Positions 11,771 through 23,317 of a stretch of 64,000 bases of DNA are shown here, piece by piece (the stretch's first letter is position 1; each line of letters begins with the position of its first letter). The stretch is from Dysidea avara (taxonomy: Eukaryota > Porifera > Demospongiae > Dictyoceratida > Dysideidae): the NCBI RefSeq assembly GCF_963678975.1, contig NC_089274.1, forward strand, positions 18,741,633 to 18,805,632, read 5' to 3'. The notes under the pieces were generated by a model. That model was not told where the DNA came from. It saw only the letters and a list, made by a program, of their open reading frames with translations, and ran no database searches. A program made the translations under genes and the position numbers.

Positions 11771-14700
11771 TTCATTATAAAGAGTTGTGATAACATATAC
11801 TCACTCGTTTAACATTAGCTGCAGGGCCTGCCTCCCCGGCATGAATGGTGATGTGTAATCCAGACTGCTTAGCTCTCTACAGACCATAAAGTTGACGAGA
11901 GTCAACAATGAATGTGGTAGTCACTTTGAAAGCATCAATGTGTAGTTGATGCATAGGAACCATCTCATCACCAGCAATGTCCACTGCCACCACACCCTTG
12001 TCACGATAGCGTAGCGCTAAGTCAACCATATCAGCTGCTTGTTCTGTAGAAATTACCATACAACTAAAATATTATCACAAGGGGGTTTATCACCTGTATA
12101 AGGAAAAGGGGGAAAAGTGGCTTTAAATATAACAAAACAGTATGAGGCCAAGTGTATGAGTATTTTTAAAGAATATTCATGTATTACTGAAATATCGCAG
12201 TAAAGTGATGGAATAACAAGAAATTGGTGAAGTCTGAATTTCTAGGTGCTGTGTTCATGAAGTTCAGAATTCTTTAGCAATATTACATGTATTTAGCAAT
12301 ATTACATGTATTTAGCAATATTACATGTATTTAGCAATATTACATGTATTTCAATTAACCCTACACTAACCAGGTGCATTGGTGGTAAAACTGATAATCA
12401 TGTTGATGTCAATCCCAAACTCTTTTTTTCCCTTGTCTAGACCACTCACTATAGCGTCCATCACTTCATCATTGGTCAGTGTGATTTTGTCAGCTGCCAT
12501 TGATGAGTGGGCCAACAATGGAGGATTAAACCTCAACTCTGAGTACAGCACTCCTGCCTGATAGCTGGCCTTACTGAAATCATAAGCAACCATCTCTAGT
12601 GCTTTACTTGAACCACTAAATATAACACCAAATGTTAGTTAAACATTCTAATAGTGTAGTCACAGCTACTCACCTGATGATAGACTGAATGGTACCAAAC
12701 GGTTTCAAGAAAATTGCCAGAGATGGTTGTGGTTCACTCAGACTAACATGACTCCAAAATTCCTCCATGTTGTCACAAGGCAAAGGCACTTCACGTTCCC
12801 TATAACAGTACACACATAATATGTCTTAATATGATGTCACAGGTTACCTGGCTATAGTGATGAGTGTCTGTAGTTGGCAAGCTCCAGCTAAATGAACATG
12901 TAGCTCCACCTGCACATGCAGACAACAGATATTATGTGTAATTTAAAGGGAAATATAAATTCCCACATATCTACAAGGGTGAAAATCTGTTCTTATATTA
13001 TCTGTGGAAACCCTACATCAGTTATTCAGTATATAGTGCATAGGGAGTGTATAAACTGTGGAATGGACTACTGGAATGGAATTTTTAAAATTTCAATATC
13101 ATTTAGTTTTTTTACATCTAAAAAAGTACAACTCCCCCCTTAAATAAGCAAATAAATAGGGATGCTTTCTGACATAATTGTGAAAGAGACTCATTGTAAG
13201 CATTTGCAAGACAGTCTCATTTCACGTGACTTTACCCAAAGATTTTTGCTTAGGCTCCTAGGTTAGGGGTAAACACCTCATACAGGCTCTGCCTTCTGTG
13301 TCCGCCCTCCACTGCCTAACTGATAAAGTTGATAATAAATAAATGAATACTTCATTATACAGTGAATGTACTTTTACAATGCATACATGTAATCAGCTAG
13401 CTAGCTAACTTTTTATCATTTGGGAACAAGGGTTAAGTCAAGAGTATTCTTGGTATTCCCAATAAACTGCTATTGTGCATGTTCATAACTGACTTTACAG
13501 TACATTACATTGGTAAACTGTGTCTATGGTGCGGTGAATTATGCTAAAAGAGCTGACTTCAAGGGAAATCCTATTTATTTGTTTACTTACGGGGAGGAGT
13601 TGTACTTATTTGGATGTAAAAACTGATAATGAACTTTAAAAAATTCCATTCCAGTATTCCACTATTCTAGTAGTCTATTCCACTGTTTATACATTCCCAT
13701 ATTACATGTGTCACTAACAGAGCTGTGATATCCAAGTAAACGATTGTGGACACTTTATGTATATGGCTTCATATTCAGCTTGCATAAACACGTTACGTTG
13801 ACACTGCACTTTGATTGCCAACATATTGCACATTTGGTGTTTAACACCTTACTGGACAATATGGTAGTTATTGTCCAGGCAATAATTGTCCAAGTAAATA
13901 TGCTTCACTGGGATATAAGTGATATTAAAACCTCATTAACTTTCAAAGATCAAACATACTATGCATATCATGTTCTAACAGTTGTTGTTTACCTGACTTG
14001 TTGATCTAAACAATAATTATCACTTAGTTCTTTGCTGGGTGCGCACACCATAATATAATCTGAATCATGTCATATAAAAAGGTCCACTTTTCTCTTCTAA
14101 AAGAACCTACCTAGATAAAAGTCTGGCTATGGCTCTGCAAAACTATAGCCAGTGTTGGGCAAGTTACTTTGTAAAAGTAACTAGTTACATATTACATATT
14201 ACTTGCAACAGAACTATTTAGTTACAGTTACATATTACCCATAAAATAAAGTAACTGTAATAATATTACATATTATATTACTTTGTGTCCACAACCTTAA
14301 ACTGTCACGTGTGAAACTACCACCTTATCACGTGACATGATTGCGTTGTTGAACAATGTGCAAATCTTGGTTATAAGTAAGAAGCTAGTGAATAAGCTTC
14401 ATTCAGTAGGCCTCGTTACTTCGTTGTGGTTAGGCGTTACTCAGAGGATTACTAACGAGATTAGTAACTTCGTTACTTTTAGTAATAATATTACGTCATA
14501 TTAGACTCGTTACAGTAATTATATTACTTAGGTAACGCGTTACGTTTGTAAGTAAAGTATCTTGCGTTATATTACCTGTTTTCATAGCGTATTTCGTTAT
14601 ATTACTTTGTTACCACAAAAGTAATAATATTATGTAACGCGTTACATAAGTAACGCGTTACTCCCAACACTGACTATAGCAATGCAGCTTGTATTGAAAT

Positions 14701-15534
14701 AATTTACTTTAGCATACTTTGCTACAGATATTTCTGAGTGTGAACCAGACTATCCAGATAAGGGAGGTTCCACTCTAGGCTGTTTGCTGATTGCTACAAT
14801 TTCAGGATATTGACTCCTGCAAGCTGCCATTTACAATCACCTTGTCCTGTTGAAAGTTGGGGGTGTACCATGTACTATTGCAAATAAACGCCCTGTGGCA
14901 CATTGCATGGTAGCCTAAGTCTACAGCAGACTATGCTGTTGCTGCGTTCTTACTGGAAGCAGCTGTTGTTTTGTTCTGTAGCTGCTTTTTACATGTACAG
15001 CTGTCAGCTGATGGCTATCTGCAGCTACCGATGGCATGCAACTGTTGCTGATACTAGGTAGCTGTTTATTGTTAGCTGCATGCTGTATATTCTGTCAATT
15101 ATGACCTGTTATCAGCCAGCGATATATTTATATTTATGCTATAATGTGTGTATACCAATCTGCAATGATTCTTTTAGCTAGAGATTTATGACCACAAAAA
15201 CCTGTAGTGTTATCCCACTATCCGTCCACCTTGAGTGCTGCTTATTGCAAGCATGAACAAGAGAAATAATGATAAAACCATAGATACTACACCCACGGGG
15301 GGTGTAGTATCTATGATAACACAAATAATTAAATAATATAAATACGCTTATGCGCCCCTCTGGTATATCCCTATTTAATAAATGGGGTTCCCCACCAGAA
15401 TAAGAAACAGCCACACTAGTACTTCTAGTTACAGCTCAAGATAGTCAAGTACATTTTACGGTAAGAAAACAGTGTCTGCATACCTTTGGAATGGAACAGT
15501 ACAGTTGCGGAATGTTTCGCGGAACAGCTGACAT
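10561..15534 (-). CDS. adenosine deaminase, paralogue A
   Basis: Exons on the minus strand: 15534-15484, 12909-12848, 12799-12674, 12615-12371, 12043-11925, 11876-11805, 11726-11625, 10979-10915, 10857-10728, 10674-10561. All introns are GT-AG and the joined frame closes at 361 residues (human ADA has 363). The enzyme hydrolyses adenosine and deoxyadenosine to inosine and ammonia in purine salvage. Zinc and catalytic residues are present: HVH (H21, H23), HAGE (H213, E216), GHG (H237) and SDD (D294, D295), which matches the metal-binding and catalytic set of family members. No signal peptide is seen, so it is probably cytosolic. The start at 15534 gives a 17-residue first exon ending SIPK before VELHVH, just as in paralogue B. 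Intron 1 (2.6 kb) carries transposon-derived inverted repeats. Confidence 0.93.
12273..12348. repeat. 19-bp tandem repeat, four copies
   Basis: The unit tttagcaatattacatgta is repeated four times without visible mismatch, in the ADA-A intron between the exons at 12371 and 12043. It is a simple minisatellite. Confidence 0.9.
13030..13710. repeat. inverted-repeat element in ADA-A intron 1
   Basis: Bases about 13030-13160 and 13568-13710 are imperfect reverse complements of roughly 120 bp; both arms contain the segment attccattccagta or its complement. The spacer carries no gene. This is a MITE-like fold-back element. I did not find a clear target duplication. Confidence 0.65.
14150..14672. mobile_element. 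hAT-type non-autonomous transposon (MITE)
   Basis: It starts CAGTGTTGGG and ends CCCAACACTG, with an exact 8-bp target duplication ACTATAGC at 14142-14149 and 14673-14680. The CAGTGTTGGG end plus an 8-bp duplication is the classic hAT signature. The interior is rich in gttactt / aagtaac repeats and codes for nothing. It lies in intron 1 of ADA-A. Confidence 0.92.
15279..15315. repeat. short perfect hairpin in ADA-A intron 1
   Basis: The arms catagatactacaccc and gggtgtagtatctatg are complementary around a small loop. The same hairpin sequence occurs at 40768-40804 in intron 1 of ADA-B. Confidence 0.85.
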
Positions 15535-15905
15535 TTCTATCGATAGTTTCGATTATGGTTTATGTCCTATCACGTGCGCACCACAAAGAAGTAAACCTCG
15601 GCAGAGATAATAGAGGGGCGCGTATACTTATTATCTCTGAGCTCGGGAACGTCGCACAACAGATTTTGAAACTGATTTCTTTAACATTTGTTGAAATTGT
15701 GAGCCTGAGTGTAGAAATCATAAGCTGCCAAAAGAAACCTTTTGAAGTTGTGCTAGCTAGTGCTGTTTTATAAGTATGCAATTATTAAAGTGGCAAATAC
15801 CATGCAATATAATAGTAGCTAAACCCTTATCTTTTTTCCCCAACCTCTCTTTGCAGGCTGTCTAAGTTGATTCTCGAGGTTTTTTTTTTTTTTTTTTTTT
15901 GCACA

Positions 15906-16313
15906 TCGCAATGATGGCAGCAGCACTTAGCAGCAGCAGCAGTAAACAGGAGCAAGCAGTACAAGTAACAGCAACAGCAGTAAACAGGAGCAAGCAGTAC
16001 ACTACAAGTAACAGCAACAGTAGTGTGCAGCAGTAAACAGTAGCAAGCAGTAGTTGCAGCAAGCAGTAGTTGCAGCAAGCAGTAGTTGCAGCAAGCAGTA
16101 CAAGTAACAGCAACAGTAAACAGTAGTAAGCAGTAGTGGTGGCAAACAGTACAAGCAGTAGCAGTAGCAGCAAAAGCAAGATCAAGTATATAGTATAGAA
16201 AGTAGTAACAGCAGAGTAAGCATGCATGCTACTGCATGCTGCAGCAAGTAGAATAAGCAGTAGTAGCCAAGCATTAACAAGCAACAGTAGTAGCAGTATA
16301 ACAGCAGTAAGCA
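15906..16313. repeat. AGC/AGT-rich low-complexity tract
   Basis: Irregular repetition of agcagt, agcaac and gcaagcagtagtt units over about 400 bp, next to a 21-bp T run. It is microsatellite-like, with no coding signal beyond simple repeats. Confidence 0.8.
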
Positions 16314-16511
16314 GTCTTTTAAGAAGTTCCGTAAATTATATATGTTTTGAGGATTCATTCACACATAGTATAGAGGTTCAACACAGTAAATGTTTCTAGT
16401 GATGCTAAATAATATTATAACTGCTAATAACTTCACAAGATGAGACTTATTCCTATTGCATGGTCACCAGAAAACTGCATGTGTATATATTTTGAGGATA
16501 CCTGCAGCAAT

Positions 16512-16840
16512 CAGAGGCGGATCCAGAGTTTGGAAAGAGGGGGGGCACCTTTCTAAAAAATAGTTGAAGACCAAAAAAACTTGCTGAAAACCAGTTGACG
16601 ACCAAAAAAAAAAAAAAAGGTCACGACAATAATAGCTAGTTATCCTTACCAGCTATGTCACGTCTGTTATGTAAAATAAAATCCTATTTATAGCTTCATA
16701 GGTAAGCTACACTGCCTCATGAACATTGTGACTGCTTTATTAGAGTAATTGACTGCTCTATTAGAGTATCTCGATCTTGTATGCAATTTCTTGAAGGGGG
16801 GGGCATTTGCCCCAAATGCCCCATCCTGGATCCGCCACTG
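16512..16840. mobile_element. MITE with CAGWGGCGGATCCAG ends
   Basis: The left end cagaggcggatccag is matched by the complement of ctggatccgccactg at the right end. GCAAT occurs at both flanks, which may be the remains of a target duplication. The short interior holds an A run and G-rich and C-rich stretches. The end sequence resembles known hAT-type non-autonomous elements. Confidence 0.75.
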
Positions 16841-17302
16841 GCAATGTGAAATGCTCTTGCCAAACCACTTGCATGCAGAGCCAATTGGACCATGCCAGAC
16901 AGTACCTACAAAATTTTGCTACAAGTATGTCTGAAATTTTGTTCTTCAACATTTTTTATCACAATTTCAGTTGTCACTTGATTACATGCAGCATTTATAT
17001 GCAAAGTGAATCCATGCATGGTAGCTTTGGCATCGAATAGTTATAGTGTGCAATAGATTATGTGTATTCAATGGGGTTTACAGGTTTTCAGTATTATTGT
17101 CTTCTTGCAGACCACCATAATTATAATGAGACAGTAATATGTTCTCTGAACTGCTACCTATATGAGTCACCGGTCTGCCAGTGGAAAAAAAAATCTGTAT
17201 TCACCACTTGTATTGTTGGCAATATAATAGGTTCTTGATTATGCGAGCAAACACTATACTATACCATGCAGTATGGCTGTTGTTTCCTCTTTAATAGTGC
17301 AT

Positions 17303-17920
17303 GAAAGATGATGTTATTGACGATGATGGTGTAGGGGTTCACATGTGGTCAAGATGATGTATCATTGAAACAGTATGAAACCGTCCAAACAGAGCACTTT
17401 GATCCTGATTTTGATGATCCATATTTTGAAAATGGTTGAAGAAGACACTGAAACACTGGATCAAGGTACTGAATCATTTGATGGGCCCCGGATTGCATGT
17501 GTCTCATTGTGATTGCCTTTGTAAACAACAATAGCTACTGTTGCTGCAAAATATTTTGACTAAACTGGAGAAAGCAATTCTTAAGGGCAACATTGCATGA
17601 CTATACTGGGAAATTAATCTGAAGGTCACTGCATTGTCGATTCAAAATTCTTGCTATGACTGATTCTTCTTAGTAACCAATCTTTATTACACTTAAGGTA
17701 GGTTCAATGGTTACAAGTTTTTAGATTTTGAATATTTTTGAGAATATCACTTACTTCATGTTCAGTGCTACAGGATATAGTATTGGTCTCTCATGTGATC
17801 TGTGCATGTCATAATGGTTATGGGTTCATCATTAACACCATCTTGTCATGGAAGCTCTGGGCCCCCCTTGACATTCACAACATACTTCATTATCTTGTGA
17901 TATATTTTATATGGCTCTAA
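17303..17920 (+). pseudogene. partial, internally deleted copy of the NRF-like acyltransferase gene
   Basis: Bases 17303-17697 align to the 5' coding part of the gene at 6422-8710 (roughly 6428-6885). From about 17700 the match jumps to 8277 onward. About 1.4 kb of parent sequence is therefore missing at the junction. Many small indels and stops break the frame. Similarity fades near 17920. It is clearly non-functional as a protein. Same strand as the parent, about 9 kb away. Confidence 0.88.
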
Positions 17921-18195
17921 CGTTTCATAATGATCGATGATGGTATTGTTTACAGTAACTGTGAGACTGAGCTATTGTTCTGCACTGATATTAGCATCTT
18001 CTGTTAGTTCTCATTTACAAATCTGTTAGCAATGGCTTACTATATGAGATTGGTAAAACAAGCCAACAAGGCGAATAGGCAAAAAGCAAAATTAACAGAA
18101 TGATGTTGTCATTCCATACATCCATCCCTATAGCAATGTAAGCACAGTAATATATGTCCTTTCCCTTATATGCATATAAAATTAGAATTGAAACT

Positions 18196-18199
<4 letters not shown>

Positions 18200-18230
<31 letters not shown>
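18200..18230. repeat. TA microsatellite
   Basis: An uninterrupted (TA)n run of about 30 bp, just downstream of the kelch exon on its 3' side. Confidence 0.85.
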
Positions 18231-18233
<3 letters not shown>

Positions 18234-18607
18234 TGCTGCCCCAATAAGGACTTACCTGTAAATGCAGGGGTTAAAAAATGAAATTATTATTTGTACAATT
18301 CATGTAGTTAAAGAACAGTCCATAGGATACATGCATCAATATTTCACCTTGAAATGTATTTGCAAATCAGTCCCCCTCTATAAAAGAATTACACAGTACA
18401 GCATTGTGCACTATTTTAATAAAATAATTTCACATACAGTGCTGACGTATACAAAAGCTATATTGTGCATTCCCTTTACATTATCAAAATGCTAAGTTAT
18501 CAATAATCACAAAATGCATTAAAAAGTTCTATTTCCAATACTTTTCAGAAATTTACTCTTGCTGTTATGCATTTACTACAAAAGTAAAATACATACACTA
18601 TATAGCT

Positions 18608-19615
18608 TCATTTTTTATAAATTGTTAACAAGGTACATGTTTTCACCATATCATCATTAGATGTGTCATGTTTACCAGACAAACCACCAATGAAAAGAAA
18701 TTTGTTTTCCAATATATGAACTGATCTGCCCATGTAATACGCATTGGGGACATCTCCCACGTAGTCCCAGAATTTTGTATCAGGATTGTACATGTGAATA
18801 TGAGGAGTCAGTTTGTATACCGGATCATCATCATCTGGTTCTTCAGTCAGATAGTCCCCAGTAAAAGTTATCAGATGACCTTGATAGTGGTTGAGAGAAT
18901 AAGAGCAGTAAGGCATGTCAGGTAGCTTGTTCCAAACTTGACCAGTATTAGTGGCATTATTGCTCTGTAGTAATTCCGGTAGTGATGCAGCAACCACACT
19001 GACAGTAGTAAAACCTACTTCATTGTCTGTTCCGGTAGCTATATAAAGTTGATTATCAACAAGTAATGGAACTGACTTGCATACAACATGTGGTAGTCTT
19101 TCAACTACACTCCACTGTGAGCTAGCAAGATTGCCATCATTTATGTGCAGGACCTCAACTACTCTGGTAAGAGTGTAGGGATCAAAAGAAGTTGTCCCAC
19201 CAACTACAATAACCACACTTTGGTATGAAACTGATGTACAATGACACCTTTTAGTAGGCATATCAGGGTATGTAGTGAGCCAGCTGTCTATTCCATTCCA
19301 AAGAAATACTGAGTTAAACAATGATATTACACCACTACGTTTTGTATATCCCCCTATGGCTAACAACTGCTTCATATTATGAACAGCTACTAAACTAAAT
19401 TTAGCACAAGGTAGGGGTGGCAGAATGGCCCACTGATCTTTGTCTGAATCATACACAAGTGGATCGATATATGAGCCGTTGGAGTCCTCCACTGATACGT
19501 ATACTTTACCGCTCAGTTCAGTAATGGAAGTAACCCATCTCTTTCCAGGCATATCTGCACATTGTTGCCATAATTTTGAGAGGTTGTTCCAGAAAATGGT
19601 ACTACTTTTGCTGCT
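18608..19615 (-). CDS. kelch-repeat terminal exon (orphan or alternative 3' exon)
   Basis: An open exon of 336 codons, counting the stop, follows a 3' splice site (ttatatag) at 19616. It encodes about five to six kelch blades. These are marked by W-x-x-L-P-x-x-P spacing, paired Gly residues such as LAIGGY and FIGGLSG, and recurring Tyr/Trp. The protein is very similar to the kelch exon at 20750-21763, starts in the same phase (0) with a matching SSKSS-like segment, and has no stop or frameshift. I find no 5' exon of its own between 19616 and 20749. It may be an alternative terminal exon of the pseudokinase gene at 25306, or a gene that lost its 5' end. Kelch propellers bind proteins; the partner is unknown. 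Confidence 0.8.
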   Translation of the reverse strand, partial: SSKSSTIFWNNLSKLWQQCADMPGKRWVTSITELSGKVYVSVEDSNGSYIDPLVYDSDKDQWAILPPLPCAKFSLVAVHNMKQLLAIGGYTKRSGVISLFNSVFLWNGIDSWLTTYPDMPTKRCHCTSVSYQSVVIVVGGTTSFDPYTLTRVVEVLHINDGNLASSQWSVVERLPHVVCKSVPLLVDNQLYIATGTDNEVGFTTVSVVAASLPELLQSNNATNTGQVWNKLPDMPYCSYSLNHYQGHLITFTGDYLTEEPDDDDPVYKLTPHIHMYNPDTKFWDYVGDVPNAYYMGRSVHILENKFLFIGGLSGKHDTSNDDMVKTCTLLTIYKK

Positions 19616-20749
19616 CTATATAATGCACAAGCACAATAAATAACAACAGCTTGAAAAAAAAAAAAAAAAAATATATATAGACTATGCATTGCACGTTCAA
19701 CTTAAACAAAACACTTTTCATTAGTCACCCAGGTAATATAACATGGTCCATCACATTTTGACGAAGAATACCCTTGACCACTGGATTTGACTCCTTTTGT
19801 GACAAACCCAGTGGCATGCTTTTAGTACAAAAATCTTATAGTGACAGCATATACATACTATAGTCTTTTATGTAGGAAGACTACCAAGTCAAAAATATTT
19901 CATATAACATCCTAAATTGAGTTAGTTTAATATCTTGACGGGGGAAACTTTCGTAAGTGCATGTGTTTTGAATACCATTGACCATAAAGGTATTTTGACA
20001 GGCTACTATGGTTATTTGATTCTTCATGCCATAGTTCAGTATATAAAACACTCATGAAGGCATTACATTTTCAAATGTTTTTTTTTACATACACTGGAAA
20101 CACTGCTACATAATACTACATTTGAGTAGATGTATACTACTACATAGCACACAAGAGCAAGAAACCCAACTTGTGTTGTGCTACTAAATGAATTGCTAAT
20201 TGGAGGATGAAACGAACCGTTAATTGCATACAGGTGAAGAAGCATTGAGCCACAAAATGACATAGTTTGTGTACCTTCAACATGTACACACACAAAATTG
20301 ATGCAGATTTCCTTCCAAAGTGCTCTGAAAACCGGCACCTCATCATTACCAGTCAGATGTCACCTTCTAGGTGAATATACTTCTATCCTTGCAGTTGGTG
20401 GCAATACCGTCAGGGTCACCATCAAAGCCTGTCACACAGCACAATATGTACAGGAGTGCACATGACACACTCCACAGTTATGATGCTGCATGAAAGGGCA
20501 ACCATGAGACAAAACCAAGCATTACTTGGTCTCAAAATCTTGAGTCACAATACACACATGCAGTTTTATTTCTGTGCATTTCAGTAAAGTCTTGCAGGGT
20601 AGTTATCATCATATTGTGCGTGTAACTTGTAGGCATTAGTGACTGTCATGGAACGAGAAGTTTAAAAGATCATCATATCATGGTATTTTTGAATATAAAA
20701 TAAGGTTGAAAAATGAAAACAACAAAATTTCAGCTATAGTATTCCTAGG
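19616..20749. other. gap between the two kelch exons
   Basis: No coding exon is recognised. An A run (about 19653-19669) adjoins the acceptor side. A minus-strand AATAAA at about 20573 could be the polyadenylation signal of the upstream kelch transcript. The open frames on the minus strand near 20063-20346 have no family features. Confidence 0.4.
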
Positions 20750-23245
20750 TCACGTGAAGGTCAACACAGAACAGGTCGTCACCAAATCATCATTTGAGCA
20801 TGGATCATGTGTACCTGTCAGGCCTCCTATAAACAGAATTTTATCCTCTCTTATGTGAACTGATCTTCCAATGTAATATCCACAGGGAACATCTCCAACA
20901 TAGTCCCATGACTTTGTATCAGCATTGTAGATGTGTATGTGTGGAGCAAGCTCAAACACTGGCTTGTCCTCATCTGGTCGCTCAATCTGATGGTCTCCAG
21001 TAAAGGTCACCAAGCGCCCCTGGTAGTGACTTACAGAAAACGAGGCATACGGCATGTCAGGTAACTTGTCCCAAACTTGACCACTACAAGTGTTGCTAGA
21101 GCTCTGCAGCAATTCAGGGAGAGATGCGGTGACTATACCACAAGTACAGTGATGCTTTCTGTCATATCCCACGGCAATGTACAACTGGTCATCTACAACA
21201 AGAGGGATCGCACTGTATAATGCATGTGGTAATGGCTCTACAGTACTCCAGTATGAGTCAATAGGATGAGTGTTATCGATGTTAAGAATTTCTACTGCAT
21301 TTGTAACAGCTGGATTGTTATTAGTATGGTCACAAGAAGGTATGCCACCTGCTACAATAACTCTCAACTGGTGACTAATGGCTGAAGAAATATACCACTT
21401 GGTGGGCATGTCTGGATATGTAGTAAGCCACTCTCCTTTCTGATCCCACAAAAACACATCACCACAGACAATTATTTCATTATTATGTTTTGTAATTCCT
21501 CCAATTGCTAACACTTGCTTTTTACAGTGTACAGCTACCAAGCTAAACTTAGCACAAGGCAGAGTAGGTAATATGGCCCACTGATCTTTGTTGCAATTGT
21601 ATACTAATGGATCAGTGTATGAACAATTGCCATCCATCACTGCAATGTACACCAGCCCATCAAGTTCTGCTACAGAAGTGACCCATCTCTTCTCTGGCAA
21701 ATCCGCACACTGTTGCCATGTAAGTTTGAAGCTGCTCCAGAAATTAACACTGCTTTTGCTGGTCTATATATAAAAGATAGTTGGAGTAAGAAACTGTCAA
21801 TGCCAAATCAAAGCTCAAACAGTATTAAAAACAGTTTGATAATACATAATGCACTTTTGCTGCTTGCCAGCCCGACCACAGTCGAAAGATTAGAGACTAA
21901 ATGGTGCATCGTACAACCACCATTTTATGTCACAATAACAAACTCACAGGTGGTACATACCTTATTGGGATGTCTGCCTTGCTTTTACTTTTTAATCTCC
22001 AATCCTATTAGTTGTTGTCTTCCTCAAGAAACCATATTAAGGTGTAAATTTTCCGATGCTTTCCCTACGTTCATATAATTTAGATACCAAAAAACTTGAA
22101 GCGGTTATACTACTGTAGATAAATAGCTCACACATAGCAATCAGTTTTGCTATAGAAAGCAGAACCTGGTGACCACACTCCCTTAATGATCTATTCTACT
22201 TGGGGCTCAGCAGTAAGATCAAGATACTATAATAAAACAGTCACTCTAATACAACAGACATGTACAATATTCTGATAGAACGGTCACTTTGCTATAAAAC
22301 TAATCCATTTAACAATTATTTATTTTTAACATGTATATAATGAAGTAGAGATCCAAACAATAAAAAGTGGTGAGACATGGTAGTATTACAACATAACTAT
22401 GTGGGAAAATCCCTATTTTGCGATGAAAAATGTTATAACATGCCAATGGGTATTTTTCCACAGAGCTTTGTTGTAAAGCCATCATATCTCTTACTTTGTT
22501 TGGATCCTTACTTCATAAGATTTTAGGCACACACTTTTTGTAGTCATAACTCAAGTTGCACCATTATAAAGTTAACAAACAAGTATACAGATATACCCTA
22601 ATATAAAAGTCAACTATGCAGTCAAAGAAGGGTATACTTGATTGGTTTGTAGAAAGAATAAAACTGATACCACTCAGCGTTTCCCCAAACTGTGTATCTT
22701 ACCACTATGCAAAGTCTCAACATCCCACTTCTCACCATAATTAATTCTAATACTTTTGTGTTAACCATCAGGTGCAACCGGGAGCTTATGAGCCGCCAAA
22801 GGAGCATGAAACTTACTCTGCCTGCCGGGTGCCAAATTCATTAGTGATTAGTTTCCATATAAGGAGAGATCTCATTAGTCAATGCCGTATACTAATTGTG
22901 CACGACACTCGTAGCAATTTATTCAAAGAATGTGACGTAATTTGGATTGTGATGGAAATGAGTTTCATGCTCCTTTGCTGCCTTCGGCGGCTCATAAGCT
23001 CCTGGGTTAGGACAGAGTCTTCAAACAGAGCATTATAGTATTATTCAAAACAGTGGATCCTCGGTTATCCAAACATCAGTTATTCAAATGCCCTGATTAT
23101 CCGAATGCCAAAATTGACTGTTCAATTTGAGTATTTCATTGATAAGTACACATTCCTAATAGAATGGACCTTTGTTATTAGGTATGCCAAGACATTAATT
23201 TTTTAAACTAGGCGTGCGCCCGATTTGCTGAAATTGTTTTCGTAA

Positions 23246-23317
<72 letters not shown>

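Larger units (their letters stand above)
15535..17302. other. intergenic region with low-complexity DNA
   Basis: Upstream of ADA-A. It holds a T run (about 15880-15900), a long AGC/AGT-rich low-complexity tract (15906-16313) and a transposon (16512-16840). Open frames in the AGC tract translate to Leu/Cys/Ala-rich simple repeats and are not genes. The ADA-A promoter is presumably just above 15534. Confidence 0.5.

Noticed and set aside
12916-13143. 75-codon plus-strand frame in ADA-A intron 1
   Set aside because: It overlaps one arm of an inverted-repeat element and has no protein features.
15827-16284. Long Leu/Cys/Ala-rich frames on the minus strand
   Set aside because: They come from an AGC/AGT low-complexity tract next to a T run. 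There is no non-repetitive coding part.
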